Source: an uncultured Sulfitobacter sp.
GTDB taxonomy: Bacteria; Pseudomonadota; Alphaproteobacteria; Rhodobacterales; Rhodobacteraceae
DNA: 64,000 nucleotides
NCBI RefSeq assembly: GCF_947499945.1
Contig: NZ_CANMQD010000001.1
Location: forward strand, 1,674,001-1,738,000
Reading direction: 5' to 3'
The translations under genes and the position numbers were made by a program. Positions 32,764 through 42,018 of this stretch are shown piece after piece. Numbering within the stretch: position 1 is the stretch's first letter; each line of letters starts with the position of its first letter. The notes beneath the pieces were generated by a model, which was not told where the DNA came from, ran no database searches, and saw only the letters and a list, made by a program, of their open reading frames with translations.

Positions 32764-35549
32764 TGTGCTTCGGCCCAGTTCGCCCCCGTGCCAGCATCAA
32801 CGCTGAGTTTCACATCCAGCTTCACCACAGGATCGGAGGCGTTCTCCATAATATCACGGGCTACCTTGATCAGATCATCTTCCGCACCTTTTTCGACTTC
32901 GAACAAGAGTTCGTCGTGCACTTGGAGCAGCATCTTTGCGGGCATGCCTTCGATCGCGGCAGGCATGCGGATCATCGCGCGGCGGATCACATCGGCGGCG
33001 GTGCCTTGGATCGGCGCGTTGATCGCGGCGCGTGCGGCAAATCCTGCGCGTGGCCCCTTGGAGGTAATCTCGGGCGTGTTGATCTTGCGCCCAAACAAAG
33101 TCTGGACATAACCGTGCTCTTTCGCAAACGCCTTGGTGTCGTCCATATACTTGCGAATACCGGGGAAGCGCTCAAAGTAGCGATCGATGAACCCCTGTGC
33201 TTCGGCGCGAGGAATGCGCAAGTTACGCGCAAGACCGAAGCCGGAGATGCCATAGATGACACCAAAATTGATCGCTTTGGCCTGACGGCGAATGTCGGGG
33301 GTCATCTCTTCCATCGGCACATTGAACATCTCTGAGGCGGTCATGGCGTGAATATCCAACCCGTCAGAAAATGCTTGTTTCAGCGCGGGCAGGTCGGCGA
33401 TATGTGCCAGCAGGCGCAATTCAATCTGGGAGTAGTCCAGAGCGACCAGCGCCTTACCCTCTCCAGCCACAAAAGCCTCGCGGATGCGCCGACCTTCCTC
33501 GGTCCGGATAGGGATGTTTTGAAGGTTGGGATCGGTTGAGGACAGACGCCCTGTTGAGGCACCGGTGATTGAATAGGAGGTGTGCACACGCCCTGTGTCG
33601 GGATTGATGTGGGTTTGTAATGCATCTGTATAGGTTGACTTGAGCTTGCTGATTTGACGCCAGTCAAGCACGCGGGCAGGCAGTTCATGCTCTGTCGCGA
33701 GGTCCTCGAGCACGTCTACGCCAGTGGCATAGGCGCCCGTCTTACCCTTCTTGCCGCCTTCTAACGCCATTTCATCGAACAGGATTTCACCAAGCTGTTT
33801 GGGAGAGCCCACATTGAACTTACGCCCGGCAAGCGCATAGATTTCATCTTCCAGTCCTGCCATTTTTTGAGAGAAGGCATTTGACATGCGGCTCAGTGTA
33901 TCGCGATCCACTTTGACTCCATGCCGCTCCATCTGGGCCAGCACAGGCACCAATGGGCGCTCAAGTGTCTCGTAGACGCGTGTGGTTTGAGCGCGGTGCA
34001 ACATGGGCTTGAACATTTGCCACAAGCGCAGAGTGATGTCGGCATCTTCGGCAGCATACGGCACAGCATCTTCCAACGGCACTTTGTCGAATGTGACGGC
34101 GGACTTTCCTGATCCTAGCAAGGGTTTGATGGGCAGGGGTGTGTGGCCCAGATAGCGTTCTGACAGTGTGTCCATGCCGTGGCCGTGTAGGCCTGCATTC
34201 ATCGCGTAAGACATCAGCATCGTGTCGTCAAAAGGCGCGACGGTAATGCCAAGTTGAGCAAAAATCTTGGCGTCATATTTCATGTTTTGCCCGATCTTGA
34301 GGATTGCAGGATCCTCCAGCATGGGTGTCAGCATTTGTAGCACTTCTTCGGTCTTCATCTGACCCTCGGCCAGATCATCAGAACCAAACAGATCATCAGC
34401 GCGGTTGGCTTTATGGATAAGCGGAACGTAACATGCCTCACCCGCGTCCACACAAAGCGATATCCCAACCAGATCGGCAACCATTTCATCAAGACCCGTC
34501 GTCTCGGTATCCACAGCAACATAGCCGCGGGCATAGATACGGTCGATCCACTTTTGCAGGGTTTCGGCATCGCCTACCTGCGTATAGGTGGCTTTTTCAA
34601 AGGGGATAACTTCGATTTCGGGCGCGTCCGCGCTGGGCGGTGGTGTCGGGATCGCAGGCGCTTCAACCTTGAGCGCATCTGCGATCCGCTTAGTCAATGT
34701 GCGGAATTCCATTTCTGTCAGGAACTTGAGCAGCTTGTCAGGGTCCGGGTCACGGACTTCGAGATCATCGAGGGTGAAATCCAACTCCATCTTTTCGTCC
34801 AGCTGTACCAGCCGTCGCGACAGTCGGATTTGATCTGCGTTGTCGATGAGCGTCTGGCGGCGCTTGGGCTGTTTGATCTCGGAGGCACGCTCGAGCAGGG
34901 CGTCCAGATCGCCGTATTCGTTGATCAGGAGGGCGGCTGTTTTGATGCCGATTCCCGGCGCACCGGGGACATTGTCGACGCTGTCGCCTGCTAATGCCTG
35001 AACATCTACTACCCGTTCGGGATAGACACCGAACTTGGCATGCACACCCTCGCGATCGATGGTGTTGTTCTTCATAGCGTCAAACATCTCGACGCCGCCG
35101 CCGACCAGCTGCATCATGTCTTTGTCAGAGCTGATGATGGTACAGCGCCCGCCCGCCTCACGGGCCTGAACGGCGAGAGTCGCGATAATGTCGTCGGCCT
35201 CATAGCCTTCTTTCTCTTCACAGGCGATGTTGAAGGCAATTGTTGCTTCGCGGGTAAGAGGGATCTGCGGGCGAAGCTCTTCTGGCATGGCCTCGCGGTT
35301 GGCCTTGTATTGGTCGTACATGTCGTTGCGGAACGTATGGCTGCCTTTGTCAAAGATCACAGCAACGTGGGTCACGTCCCCGCCCGCGTTCCCCTCGACA
35401 TAGCGTTGCAGCATGTTGCAAAAGCCTGACACCGCCCCGATGGGCAGCCCGTCAGATTTTCGCGTGAGTGGGGGCAGCGCGTGATAGGCGCGAAAGATAA
35501 ACGCGGAACCGTCGATCAGATGAAGGTGGTGACCTTTGCCAAATGCCAT
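32760..35549 (-). CDS. polA: DNA polymerase I
   Basis: A 929-residue repair and Okazaki-fragment polymerase with all three domains. The 5'-3' exonuclease (about 1-290) has DADGSAFIFRAYHALPPLT-like metal-binding surroundings and GIGIKTAALLI. The 3'-5' proofreading domain (about 325-520) has DTETTGLDEM and keeps DxE. The polymerase domain carries DYSQIELRLLAH (motif A), RRQAKAINFGVIYGISGFGL (motif B) and VHDELLFEV (motif C). GGGAG precedes the ATG. It is preceded on the same strand by a small zinc-finger gene and followed by a coupled PhyH-like gene. Confidence 0.97.
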   Translation of the reverse strand: MAFGKGHHLHLIDGSAFIFRAYHALPPLTRKSDGLPIGAVSGFCNMLQRYVEGNAGGDVTHVAVIFDKGSHTFRNDMYDQYKANREAMPEELRPQIPLTREATIAFNIACEEKEGYEADDIIATLAVQAREAGGRCTIISSDKDMMQLVGGGVEMFDAMKNNTIDREGVHAKFGVYPERVVDVQALAGDSVDNVPGAPGIGIKTAALLINEYGDLDALLERASEIKQPKRRQTLIDNADQIRLSRRLVQLDEKMELDFTLDDLEVRDPDPDKLLKFLTEMEFRTLTKRIADALKVEAPAIPTPPPSADAPEIEVIPFEKATYTQVGDAETLQKWIDRIYARGYVAVDTETTGLDEMVADLVGISLCVDAGEACYVPLIHKANRADDLFGSDDLAEGQMKTEEVLQMLTPMLEDPAILKIGQNMKYDAKIFAQLGITVAPFDDTMLMSYAMNAGLHGHGMDTLSERYLGHTPLPIKPLLGSGKSAVTFDKVPLEDAVPYAAEDADITLRLWQMFKPMLHRAQTTRVYETLERPLVPVLAQMERHGVKVDRDTLSRMSNAFSQKMAGLEDEIYALAGRKFNVGSPKQLGEILFDEMALEGGKKGKTGAYATGVDVLEDLATEHELPARVLDWRQISKLKSTYTDALQTHINPDTGRVHTSYSITGASTGRLSSTDPNLQNIPIRTEEGRRIREAFVAGEGKALVALDYSQIELRLLAHIADLPALKQAFSDGLDIHAMTASEMFNVPMEEMTPDIRRQAKAINFGVIYGISGFGLARNLRIPRAEAQGFIDRYFERFPGIRKYMDDTKAFAKEHGYVQTLFGRKINTPEITSKGPRAGFAARAAINAPIQGTAADVIRRAMIRMPAAIEGMPAKMLLQVHDELLFEVEKGAEDDLIKVARDIMENASDPVVKLDVKLSVDAGTGANWAEAH

Positions 35550-35569
35550 GTGCCGTGCTCCCTAAATAT

Positions 35570-35607
35570 GGTGAGCATCCTTTTGCCACGGCAACGGCGT
35601 GCTCACC
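35570..35607. repeat. inverted repeat between zinc-finger gene and polA
   Basis: GGTGAGCA (35570-35577) and TGCTCACC (35600-35607) form a perfect 8-bp inverted repeat around a 22-base loop, between the zf-CHCC gene and polA on the minus strand. There is no T-run, so it is not a simple terminator. It may be an RNA processing or regulatory hairpin, or a protein site. Confidence 0.4.
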
Positions 35608-35637
35608 AGAGGGGAAGCACGGATTGCGACAAGTGGT

Positions 35638-35811
35638 TCAGACTTTGTCCTCGAAACCCTTGAGAATATATTTGCAATCGCAGTAGCCGCACTCGACAAA
35701 GCCCTTATCGGCAGGGATTTGCAGCCAGACGCGGGGGTGCCCACCTGCACCGCCATCGCATGCGATGCGGTTTGTCGTAACGATGCGGGTCTCTGGTGCG
35801 TTTGCTGTCAT
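35638..35811 (-). CDS. small zinc-finger (zf-CHCC) protein
   Basis: A 57-residue protein of the zf-CHCC family, related to the NDUFS6 accessory subunit of complex I. The zinc ligands are C22 (RIACDGG), H29 (GHPRVW) and the pair in VECGYCDC, giving the C-H-C-C set. The ATG at 35811 follows GAAGGCC at good spacing. In alphaproteobacteria such proteins are linked to complex I assembly or stability, but no nuo genes lie here. It is transcribed toward polA. Confidence 0.85.
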   Translation of the reverse strand: MTANAPETRIVTTNRIACDGGAGGHPRVWLQIPADKGFVECGYCDCKYILKGFEDKV

Positions 35812-36018
35812 GTCATGGCCTTCGAGCATGTGGGAATTTGTTTGACCTGTTATGGCTAATGCAAGCGGTGCGGGCAAGGGGGCGGGACGCACAGAGCACC
35901 TGTCGGCATAACCTGACCGATATCAGAGAGCCAAGTGATAAAGTGGTTCACGTACCGACTTGGGATGGCTACAAGGCGGCAATACTTCCTTTTGTCCCGA
36001 CCGGAGCACGTAGTCCAC

Positions 36019-37536
36019 ATGTCAGTACCCAAACCTGTCGTCTTATGCATTCTTGATGGCTGGGGCATTGGCACGGGTCCGGAAGGTAACGCACCGTATT
36101 TGGCGAAAACGCCCAACATGGACCGCATATTGGATAGCTGCCCTTCGGCCACGCTCACAACATTCGGGCCTGACGTGGGGTTGCCGAAAGGGCAAATGGG
36201 TAATTCCGAAGTGGGCCATACTAACATTGGTGCAGGCCGTGTGGTTGCGATGGATTTGGGTCAGATTGATTTGGCGATTGAGCAGGGCAGCTTTGCCACA
36301 CATGGACCGATGCGTGACTTCATTGCCGCGATCAAGGCAACGGGTGGCGTTGCGCACCTCATGGGGTTGGTCTCTGACGGGGGAGTGCATGGACACGTCT
36401 CGCATATGATTGCGGCAGTTCGGGCGATCACCGATGCGGGTGTTCCGGTTGTGATCCATGCCCTCACTGATGGGCGCGATGTCGCACCGCAGTCGGCGCT
36501 GGCTGATCTTGCGCATCTGGAAGCATCACTGCCCGAAACTGCGAAAATTGCGACCTTGACAGGTCGGTATTTTGCTATGGACCGCGACAATCGTTGGAAC
36601 CGCGTGGCGCTGGCGCATGGTGCGATTGCAAAGGGTGAGGGCGTGAAAGTCACAAGTGCGAAAGAAGCCGTAGAAGGCGCATATGCGGATGGCATAACAG
36701 ACGAGTTTATCAAGCCTTGTGTGATTGGCGAATATTCGGGCGCACAGGATGGTGACGGACTGTTTTGTCTGAACTTTCGCGCTGACCGCGCACGCGAAAT
36801 CATGTCTGCACTTAGTGCGCCAGAATTTGACAGCTTTGACCGCGGGCCGCGAACCGACTGGGCCGCCGTTATGGGCATGGCTGAGTACTCCAGTGCGCAC
36901 AGCATCTATATGACAACGATGTATCCGAAGCCTGAGATCATCAACACGTTGGGCGCATGGGTCGCGGCCAAAGGGCTGCGCCAGTTCCGGCTGGCCGAGA
37001 CAGAGAAATATCCTCATGTGACCTTCTTCCTCAATGGTGGAGCGGAGGAGCCCGAGAAAGGGGAGGACAGGTTCATGCCGCTGTCGCCCAACGTCGCAAC
37101 TTATGATTTGCAGCCTGAAATGTCCTCTGCCCAAGTGACGGAGCAGTTCGTGAAAGCCATCGAAGCGCAGTACGATCTGATCGTCGTGAATTATGCCAAT
37201 CCCGATATGGTTGGGCACACAGGTGATCTCGACGCTGCAATTGCTGCCTGCGAGGCGGTTGATGCGGGCCTTGGCCGCGCCCTCGATGCGCTTGAAAAAG
37301 TAGGCGGTGCGATGATCGTGACTGCGGATCACGGGAATTGCGAAATGATGATCGATCCCGAAACGGGTGGTCCGCATACTGCTCATACGCTCAATCCTGT
37401 GCCTGTCGTAGTTGTTGGTGCCCCTGAGGGCGCTGGCTTGCGTACTGGCCGTCTGGCCGATTTGGCGCCGACAGTTCTGGCGCTCATGGGGCTGGACCAA
37501 CCGGCTGAGATGACAGGGGAGAGTTTGCTCACATGA
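36019..37536 (+). CDS. gpmI: 2,3-bisphosphoglycerate-independent phosphoglycerate mutase
   Basis: A 505-residue glycolytic/gluconeogenic mutase using two Mn ions. Metal-binding D13 is in ILDGWG, the phosphorylated serine is S63 in GQMGNSEVGHTNIGAGR, and the C-terminal TADHGNCEMM and GGPHTAHTLNPVPVV supply further ligands. The start is the ATG before SVPKPVVL; upstream codons lack a family match. It overlaps the envC start by 4 bases, in the conserved alphaproteobacterial order gpmI-envC-ctpA. Confidence 0.96.
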   Translation: MSVPKPVVLCILDGWGIGTGPEGNAPYLAKTPNMDRILDSCPSATLTTFGPDVGLPKGQMGNSEVGHTNIGAGRVVAMDLGQIDLAIEQGSFATHGPMRDFIAAIKATGGVAHLMGLVSDGGVHGHVSHMIAAVRAITDAGVPVVIHALTDGRDVAPQSALADLAHLEASLPETAKIATLTGRYFAMDRDNRWNRVALAHGAIAKGEGVKVTSAKEAVEGAYADGITDEFIKPCVIGEYSGAQDGDGLFCLNFRADRAREIMSALSAPEFDSFDRGPRTDWAAVMGMAEYSSAHSIYMTTMYPKPEIINTLGAWVAAKGLRQFRLAETEKYPHVTFFLNGGAEEPEKGEDRFMPLSPNVATYDLQPEMSSAQVTEQFVKAIEAQYDLIVVNYANPDMVGHTGDLDAAIAACEAVDAGLGRALDALEKVGGAMIVTADHGNCEMMIDPETGGPHTAHTLNPVPVVVVGAPEGAGLRTGRLADLAPTVLALMGLDQPAEMTGESLLT

Positions 37537-38660
37537 TACTTCGCGCAGCGCTTTTTGTTCTGGCCTTAGTTGGCCCTGCTGCGGCTCAGGGGGATGCCGC
37601 AGCACAGGCGCGCGCTGCTGTTACCATGCTTGAGGAGGCCGCTGTCCAACTTGAGGAGGCAGGTGGCGCGCGTGATCGTGTGCAGGCTCTCACGCAGACT
37701 ATCCAGGCCTTTGAGACAGGCCTTGCCGCTATGCGCACAGGCCTCAGACAGGCCGCGATCCGTGAGGCTCAGCTTTCTGCGCGGCTGGATGCGCGAGATG
37801 GTGAGGTGGGGCAGCTACTTGCAGTATTGCAAAGCATCGGTACCGACAGCCCCACCGCATTCTTACATCCTGATGGGCCAACGGGCACAGCGCGAGCGGG
37901 CCTTTTACTGGCCGAGTTGACGCCCGCCCTCAACCAGCGGGCGGAGCAGTTGCGCCGCGATCTGGAAGATGTGCAAACGCTGCGGAGCCTTCAAACAAAC
38001 GCTGAAGCGCGTCTGCGTTCCAGCCTCACAGCAGTCCAGAATGCCCGTACTACACTCAATCAGGCGATGGCAGAGCGGACCGATTTGCCAAAACGGTTCA
38101 CCGAGGATCCTGTTTCAACTGCGATTCTCATCGCTTCGACCGAGACGCTGGGCGGGTTCGCTTCTGGTCTGTCGCAGATCGTGACGGGGGAAGACCTGAG
38201 CGTTGAGGTGCCTGTAAGTATTGAAGGGCAGATCGGTGCGCTACCCCTTCCAGTTCAAAGTATTGTGCTGCGCAGTATGAATGAGGCGGACGCCGCAGGA
38301 GTGCGACGCCCTGGTGTCTTACTTGCCACGCGACCGCGTGCCATTGTCACATCGCCAACAGCCGCTACCATACGGTACCAAGGGCCCCTCATGGATTTCG
38401 GGAATGTGATGATCCTTGAGCCACGTGCAGACACTTTGTTTGTGCTTGCGGGGTTGGAAACGGTATATGGTGAAATAGGACAGGTTATTGCCGCTGGTAC
38501 GCCAATCGGGCTTATGGGTGGAGCCGAAGCAGGCGGTGAATTATCAACTGATGGTGATGAGACTGGTGCTGCGCGCTCAGAAACGCTCTATGTAGAAGTA
38601 AGACAGGATAATGTTCCCCAAGATCCCGCATCTTGGTTCAGGACTGACAAGGATGGATAG
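37533..38660 (+). CDS. envC: EnvC-like murein hydrolase activator (degenerate LytM)
   Basis: A 375-residue periplasmic protein with a signal peptide (MILRAALFVLALVGPAAAQG), a long coiled coil (about 20-190, rich in A/Q/E/R), and a C-terminal M23/LytM-like domain (about 250-370). The LytM metal ligands are not kept: the strand that normally carries HxH reads LYVEVRQD, so it should activate amidases rather than cut peptidoglycan itself, as EnvC does during division. It lies between gpmI (4-base overlap) and ctpA (3-base gap). Confidence 0.85.
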   Translation: MILRAALFVLALVGPAAAQGDAAAQARAAVTMLEEAAVQLEEAGGARDRVQALTQTIQAFETGLAAMRTGLRQAAIREAQLSARLDARDGEVGQLLAVLQSIGTDSPTAFLHPDGPTGTARAGLLLAELTPALNQRAEQLRRDLEDVQTLRSLQTNAEARLRSSLTAVQNARTTLNQAMAERTDLPKRFTEDPVSTAILIASTETLGGFASGLSQIVTGEDLSVEVPVSIEGQIGALPLPVQSIVLRSMNEADAAGVRRPGVLLATRPRAIVTSPTAATIRYQGPLMDFGNVMILEPRADTLFVLAGLETVYGEIGQVIAAGTPIGLMGGAEAGGELSTDGDETGAARSETLYVEVRQDNVPQDPASWFRTDKDG

Positions 38661-38663
38661 TAG

Positions 38664-39998
38664 ATGAAAAAGTTTTTGATGGCCGCCGCAGGTGGTACGG
38701 TCCTTGGTGTTATTGCCACGACCCAGATCGCAGCACCTCTGCTGGCGCAAGAAGCAGCCAAGACAGAGAATGTCTATGAGCAGCTTGATCTCTTTGGTGA
38801 TATCTTTGAGCGGATCAGAGCACAATATGTCGAGGAAGTTGATTCGGGTGAACTGATCGAAGCAGCGATTGACGGGATGCTCACGTCCCTTGATCCGCAC
38901 TCCAGCTATTTATCGCCAAAAGATGCCATAAAAATGCGTGAGCAGACGCGCGGAGAGTTTGGCGGTCTTGGTATCGAAGTCACACAAGAAGACGGCTTTG
39001 TAAAAGTTGTCTCGCCCATCGACGGCACTCCTGCGGATGAGGCGGGCATTGAGGCTGGCGATTTTATTACCCATGTGGATGGTGAAAGCCTGTTGGGTCT
39101 GGTGCTGGACGAAGCTGTTGATTTGATGCGCGGACCAGTTGGGTCCGACATTGTGATCACGGTTGTACGTGAAGGTGAAGGTGAGCCATTTGACGTTACT
39201 ATCACCCGCGACACGATCGAGCTGACTGTTGTTCGCTCCCGCACCGAAGGCGACAGCGTTGTGCTGCGCCTAAGCACATTTAACGATCAGACCTACCCCA
39301 AAATGGCAGAGCAACTCGCTGAGAAAGTCGAGGCCGCTGGCGGCATCGACAACATCAACGGCTTTGTGATCGATCTGCGCAACAACCCTGGTGGTCTGCT
39401 GACCCAAGCGATCAAAGTTTCCGATGCTTTCCTCAACGAAGGTGAAATCGTGAGCACGCGTGGGCGCGAAGCCTCTGACGGTGATCGTTTTAACGCCAAG
39501 ATGGGCGATTTGGCCGAGGGTAAACCGATTGTTGTTCTTATTAACGGCGGCTCTGCTTCCGCTTCCGAAATTGTTGCGGGTGCATTGCAGGATCACCGCC
39601 GTGCGATTGTTATCGGGACCAAGAGCTTTGGCAAAGGATCGGTTCAGACGGTTATGCCGCTGCGCTCCGAGGGCGCGATGCGCCTGACAACGGCGCGGTA
39701 TTATACGCCATCGGGCCGTTCGATCCAGTCACTGGGCGTGTCGCCTGACATCATCGTGGCACAGCCACCCCGCGCAACAGAGAGCGAAGAGGAAGAGACA
39801 ACAGTCCGCCGCTCGCGCTCCGAAGCTGACTTGCGCGGCAGCCTGAACAACGACAGCCTGAGCGAAGACGAGATTAAGCAGATCGAGGCCGACCGCGAAA
39901 AGGCCGAGAAAGCAGCAGACTTGCGCATCGAGGATTACCAGCTGGCCTATGCCATCGACATCCTCAAAGGGTTGTCTGCACTGGGTCCAAAGGACTGA
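38664..39998 (+). CDS. ctpA: carboxy-terminal processing protease CtpA (S41)
   Basis: A 444-residue periplasmic serine protease. A signal peptide (MKKFLMAAAGGTVLGVIATT... LLAQ) is followed by an N-terminal helical part, a PDZ domain (about 85-170), and the S41 core with catalytic S299 in GGSASASE and K324 in SFGKGSVQT, forming the Ser-Lys dyad. The charged C-terminal tail contains RRSRSEADLRG. Such proteases trim or degrade envelope proteins, often murein hydrolases; adjacency to envC fits that. A strong terminator follows 23 bases after the stop. Confidence 0.95.
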   Translation: MKKFLMAAAGGTVLGVIATTQIAAPLLAQEAAKTENVYEQLDLFGDIFERIRAQYVEEVDSGELIEAAIDGMLTSLDPHSSYLSPKDAIKMREQTRGEFGGLGIEVTQEDGFVKVVSPIDGTPADEAGIEAGDFITHVDGESLLGLVLDEAVDLMRGPVGSDIVITVVREGEGEPFDVTITRDTIELTVVRSRTEGDSVVLRLSTFNDQTYPKMAEQLAEKVEAAGGIDNINGFVIDLRNNPGGLLTQAIKVSDAFLNEGEIVSTRGREASDGDRFNAKMGDLAEGKPIVVLINGGSASASEIVAGALQDHRRAIVIGTKSFGKGSVQTVMPLRSEGAMRLTTARYYTPSGRSIQSLGVSPDIIVAQPPRATESEEEETTVRRSRSEADLRGSLNNDSLSEDEIKQIEADREKAEKAADLRIEDYQLAYAIDILKGLSALGPKD

Positions 39999-40021
39999 CC
40001 CAAGTTATATGAGAAAGATTG

Positions 40022-40051
40022 GGGACGCCCTTATCAGGGCGTCCCTTTTTT
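40022..40051 (+). terminator. Rho-independent terminator after ctpA
   Basis: The 9-bp GC-rich stem GGGACGCCC / GGGCGTCCC with a 6-base loop is followed by six T residues. It ends the gpmI-envC-ctpA transcript. Confidence 0.92.
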
Positions 40052-40103
40052 GTCGTTTCCAATTATAACCGGAAGGGACTGAGGTCTGCGCGGTGTAGGC
40101 CTC

Positions 40104-40478
40104 TTAGGTCGTCTCAAGGCAGTGTCTGCGGAATGCACGCTTGAGCATATCCAGTTCAGCACGCAGCAGGTCTACTTCAACCCGCATGTCGTCACCCAAG
40201 GCTTCGCCTGCCATCAACGTGATTGTCGCAAGCTGTTCATCCGATTTCGTGTCAGATACGACAATCGTCTGCATACCGTCTGCAATGGCATCTTGAGGGA
40301 TGGGCACGCGTACGGCAAATCCGCTTTTGTCTTCCAGGGCTGTCACGGTGACGTCTGGCACTTGGTTGCCTTGATGCACAACATCAAGCTCGGGTGATGT
40401 GTCTTGTACCGAACCGGTAAGCAATCCTTCCCAAACGCCCTGTCGCAATTTGGTTTTGGTGAGAATGAGGCTGGTCAT
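40104..40478 (-). CDS. conserved hypothetical protein
   Basis: A 124-residue protein without signal peptide or membrane segment. A beta-rich first part (GVWEGLLTGSVQDTSPELDVVHQG... GFAVRVPIPQDAIADGMQTIVV) is followed by a short amphipathic helix (EVDLLRAELDMLKRAFRRHCLE). I do not recognise a named domain. It follows the DUF6478-type gene by 40 bases on the same strand, with GGAGGG before its ATG and a small CGCCC/GGGCG hairpin in the gap, so the pair is likely an operon. Confidence 0.65.
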   Translation of the reverse strand: MTSLILTKTKLRQGVWEGLLTGSVQDTSPELDVVHQGNQVPDVTVTALEDKSGFAVRVPIPQDAIADGMQTIVVSDTKSDEQLATITLMAGEALGDDMRVEVDLLRAELDMLKRAFRRHCLETT

Positions 40479-40518
40479 AGCGTCCCTCCATCGCCCTTAG
40501 GGGCGGGAAAAGTTTGGG

Positions 40519-41292
40519 TTAAATTTGGGCGCGGGGGCGGCGTGAGAATGTGAGATCACGCAAAACAACCTGATTCATCTCAGGCCCCTCAAAGATCAGG
40601 TCAAGCCATGCACCTTCTACCCGCCGCTCGTTCAGGTTTGAGTAGGCCAGATCGAATTCAACCACGGTTTGGTCCTGCGTCAGATCTAACTCACGCACGA
40701 TCTGTTCGGTGTTGGGGCCGTTTTTAATATTGAGGCGGGCAAAAATCTCGATCGGCTTTTCCAGTTCGACGATGACGTCCATACGGATCAAGTGGGTTCG
40801 CTTGAGGCCTTCTACGCCCCCTTCCGGCAGATCGAGAACCAGCGACAGGAACGACCCGTCAAAACGAAACACATCCATGCGCAGACCGTAGGGGGCGAGG
40901 TCTTCTTCGCGTAAGTTGCGCAGCTGGCGCAGGGTGAGTTCTGAATACTCGCAATCGTGGAAAAGCGTAATTTCATTGCCCAGCATGGAGCGGGTTTGCA
41001 CAGCGGACATACCCGGTTTTGGCAAGGGGCCGCGCCAAAGTTCAGGGCGCCATGCCCAGTCAGCATTATGTGGCTTGGGAAAGCTGGTGGACCCTTCGAG
41101 GGGAAGGGCCAGACGTTCGTCTGCGACATGGATCAGCTGGTCCAAATGCGCCTTGAGCTGTCGTGCGCGCATTCGTTGACGGCGCAAAGAGATCAGGTCT
41201 GCGGCCCGCGCCATACGCGCATTGCGCGCCCACTTTGCGAGTGTTCGGCTAAAGACTGCCTTATCAATGAGGTGTTCGCCAAGTTTGGCCAT
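40519..41292 (-). CDS. DUF6478-like conserved protein
   Basis: A 257-residue soluble protein that resembles the Rhodobacteraceae family annotated DUF6478. A basic helical N-terminus (LRRQRMRARQLKAHLDQ) leads into a W/P-rich stretch (PHNADWAWRPELWRGPLPKPG) and a beta-sandwich-like C-terminal part (FSLVLDLPEGG-type strands, IFARLNIKNGPNT, DLIFEGPEMNQVVLRDLTFSRRPRA) reminiscent of carbohydrate-binding folds. Family assignment is from memory and its function is unknown. It sits upstream of the 124-residue gene on the same strand. Confidence 0.65.
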   Translation of the reverse strand: MAKLGEHLIDKAVFSRTLAKWARNARMARAADLISLRRQRMRARQLKAHLDQLIHVADERLALPLEGSTSFPKPHNADWAWRPELWRGPLPKPGMSAVQTRSMLGNEITLFHDCEYSELTLRQLRNLREEDLAPYGLRMDVFRFDGSFLSLVLDLPEGGVEGLKRTHLIRMDVIVELEKPIEIFARLNIKNGPNTEQIVRELDLTQDQTVVEFDLAYSNLNERRVEGAWLDLIFEGPEMNQVVLRDLTFSRRPRAQI

Positions 41293-41412
41293 ATCGTCTG
41301 CCTTGCTGCTCTCGGTGTCTTTTTATGTCGCAGAACTGTCGAGATGTCCGCAGCCTGCATATTATCACCAGTTTGCCATGCAAGCCTAGTGCCACGCAAG
41401 CATCGTGATTTT

Positions 41413-42018
41413 TTAACCTGCGTTCGTTTTATTTGTGGTGCGTTTGATCATCTCTTCGAGAACGGCGGCCCCTTCGGATGAAACGGCCCGACGGCCCGCA
41501 GGGCCAAACAATGCGGCCCCCATCGTATATTTGCCAACCTTGGCGATAGACCGCCAATGTGTGGGCGAAAGATCGGGTGACGGAGCGATCCCTTTAGTGC
41601 GGAAAACGATGCTGTCGTCGTTGCTCCGCGCGTCCTCGGGTGCACCCACGCCCGCGGCCGTTGCCACTTCTTGTGCAGTTGGCAGAATCGGGTTCAGGAC
41701 ATTGCGCGTAAGGCTGACGGTGAGGACACCCGTTGGCGCACCCTCCCCACCAGTCGCTGCTCCCAAGTTGTCACAGCGTGCCATAAGCGCAAAACTCTGG
41801 CTCAGGCTTTCGGGGTCTATGCAATACCCTGATGGTGGCACCAAGGTGACATTGCCACGCATCATTAACGCTTGTGTCAATGGTACTGCGGGAAGGGCGG
41901 CATCTTCTGGCGGCGCGAGACCCGCCAGAAGTGTATTGCCCTTATCCATCGCTTCACACGCGCCCAGCGTTGAGATAAAGCCGAGCGCGATAAGGGGTTT
42001 AGAGATCCATATAGTCAT
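41413..42018 (-). CDS. putative lipoprotein downstream of ilvD
   Basis: A 201-residue protein with a lipoprotein-type signal ([21 protein letters not shown]). The mature part has [24 protein letters not shown], whose two cysteines could form a disulphide, and no catalytic motif that I recognise. Its start lies inside the last codons of ilvD in another frame (20-base overlap), so it is probably read from the ilvD transcript. It may be a small outer-membrane-anchored protein; function is unknown. Confidence 0.7.
   Translation of the reverse strand: MTIWISKPLIALGFISTLGACEAMDKGNTLLAGLAPPEDAALPAVPLTQALMMRGNVTLVPPSGYCIDPESLSQSFALMARCDNLGAATGGEGAPTGVLTVSLTRNVLNPILPTAQEVATAAGVGAPEDARSNDDSIVFRTKGIAPSPDLSPTHWRSIAKVGKYTMGAALFGPAGRRAVSSEGAAVLEEMIKRTTNKTNAG

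Noticed and set aside
36526..37605. 359-codon ORF on the minus strand
   Set aside because: It is the antisense shadow of gpmI, with no ribosome site and a composition unlike a real protein.
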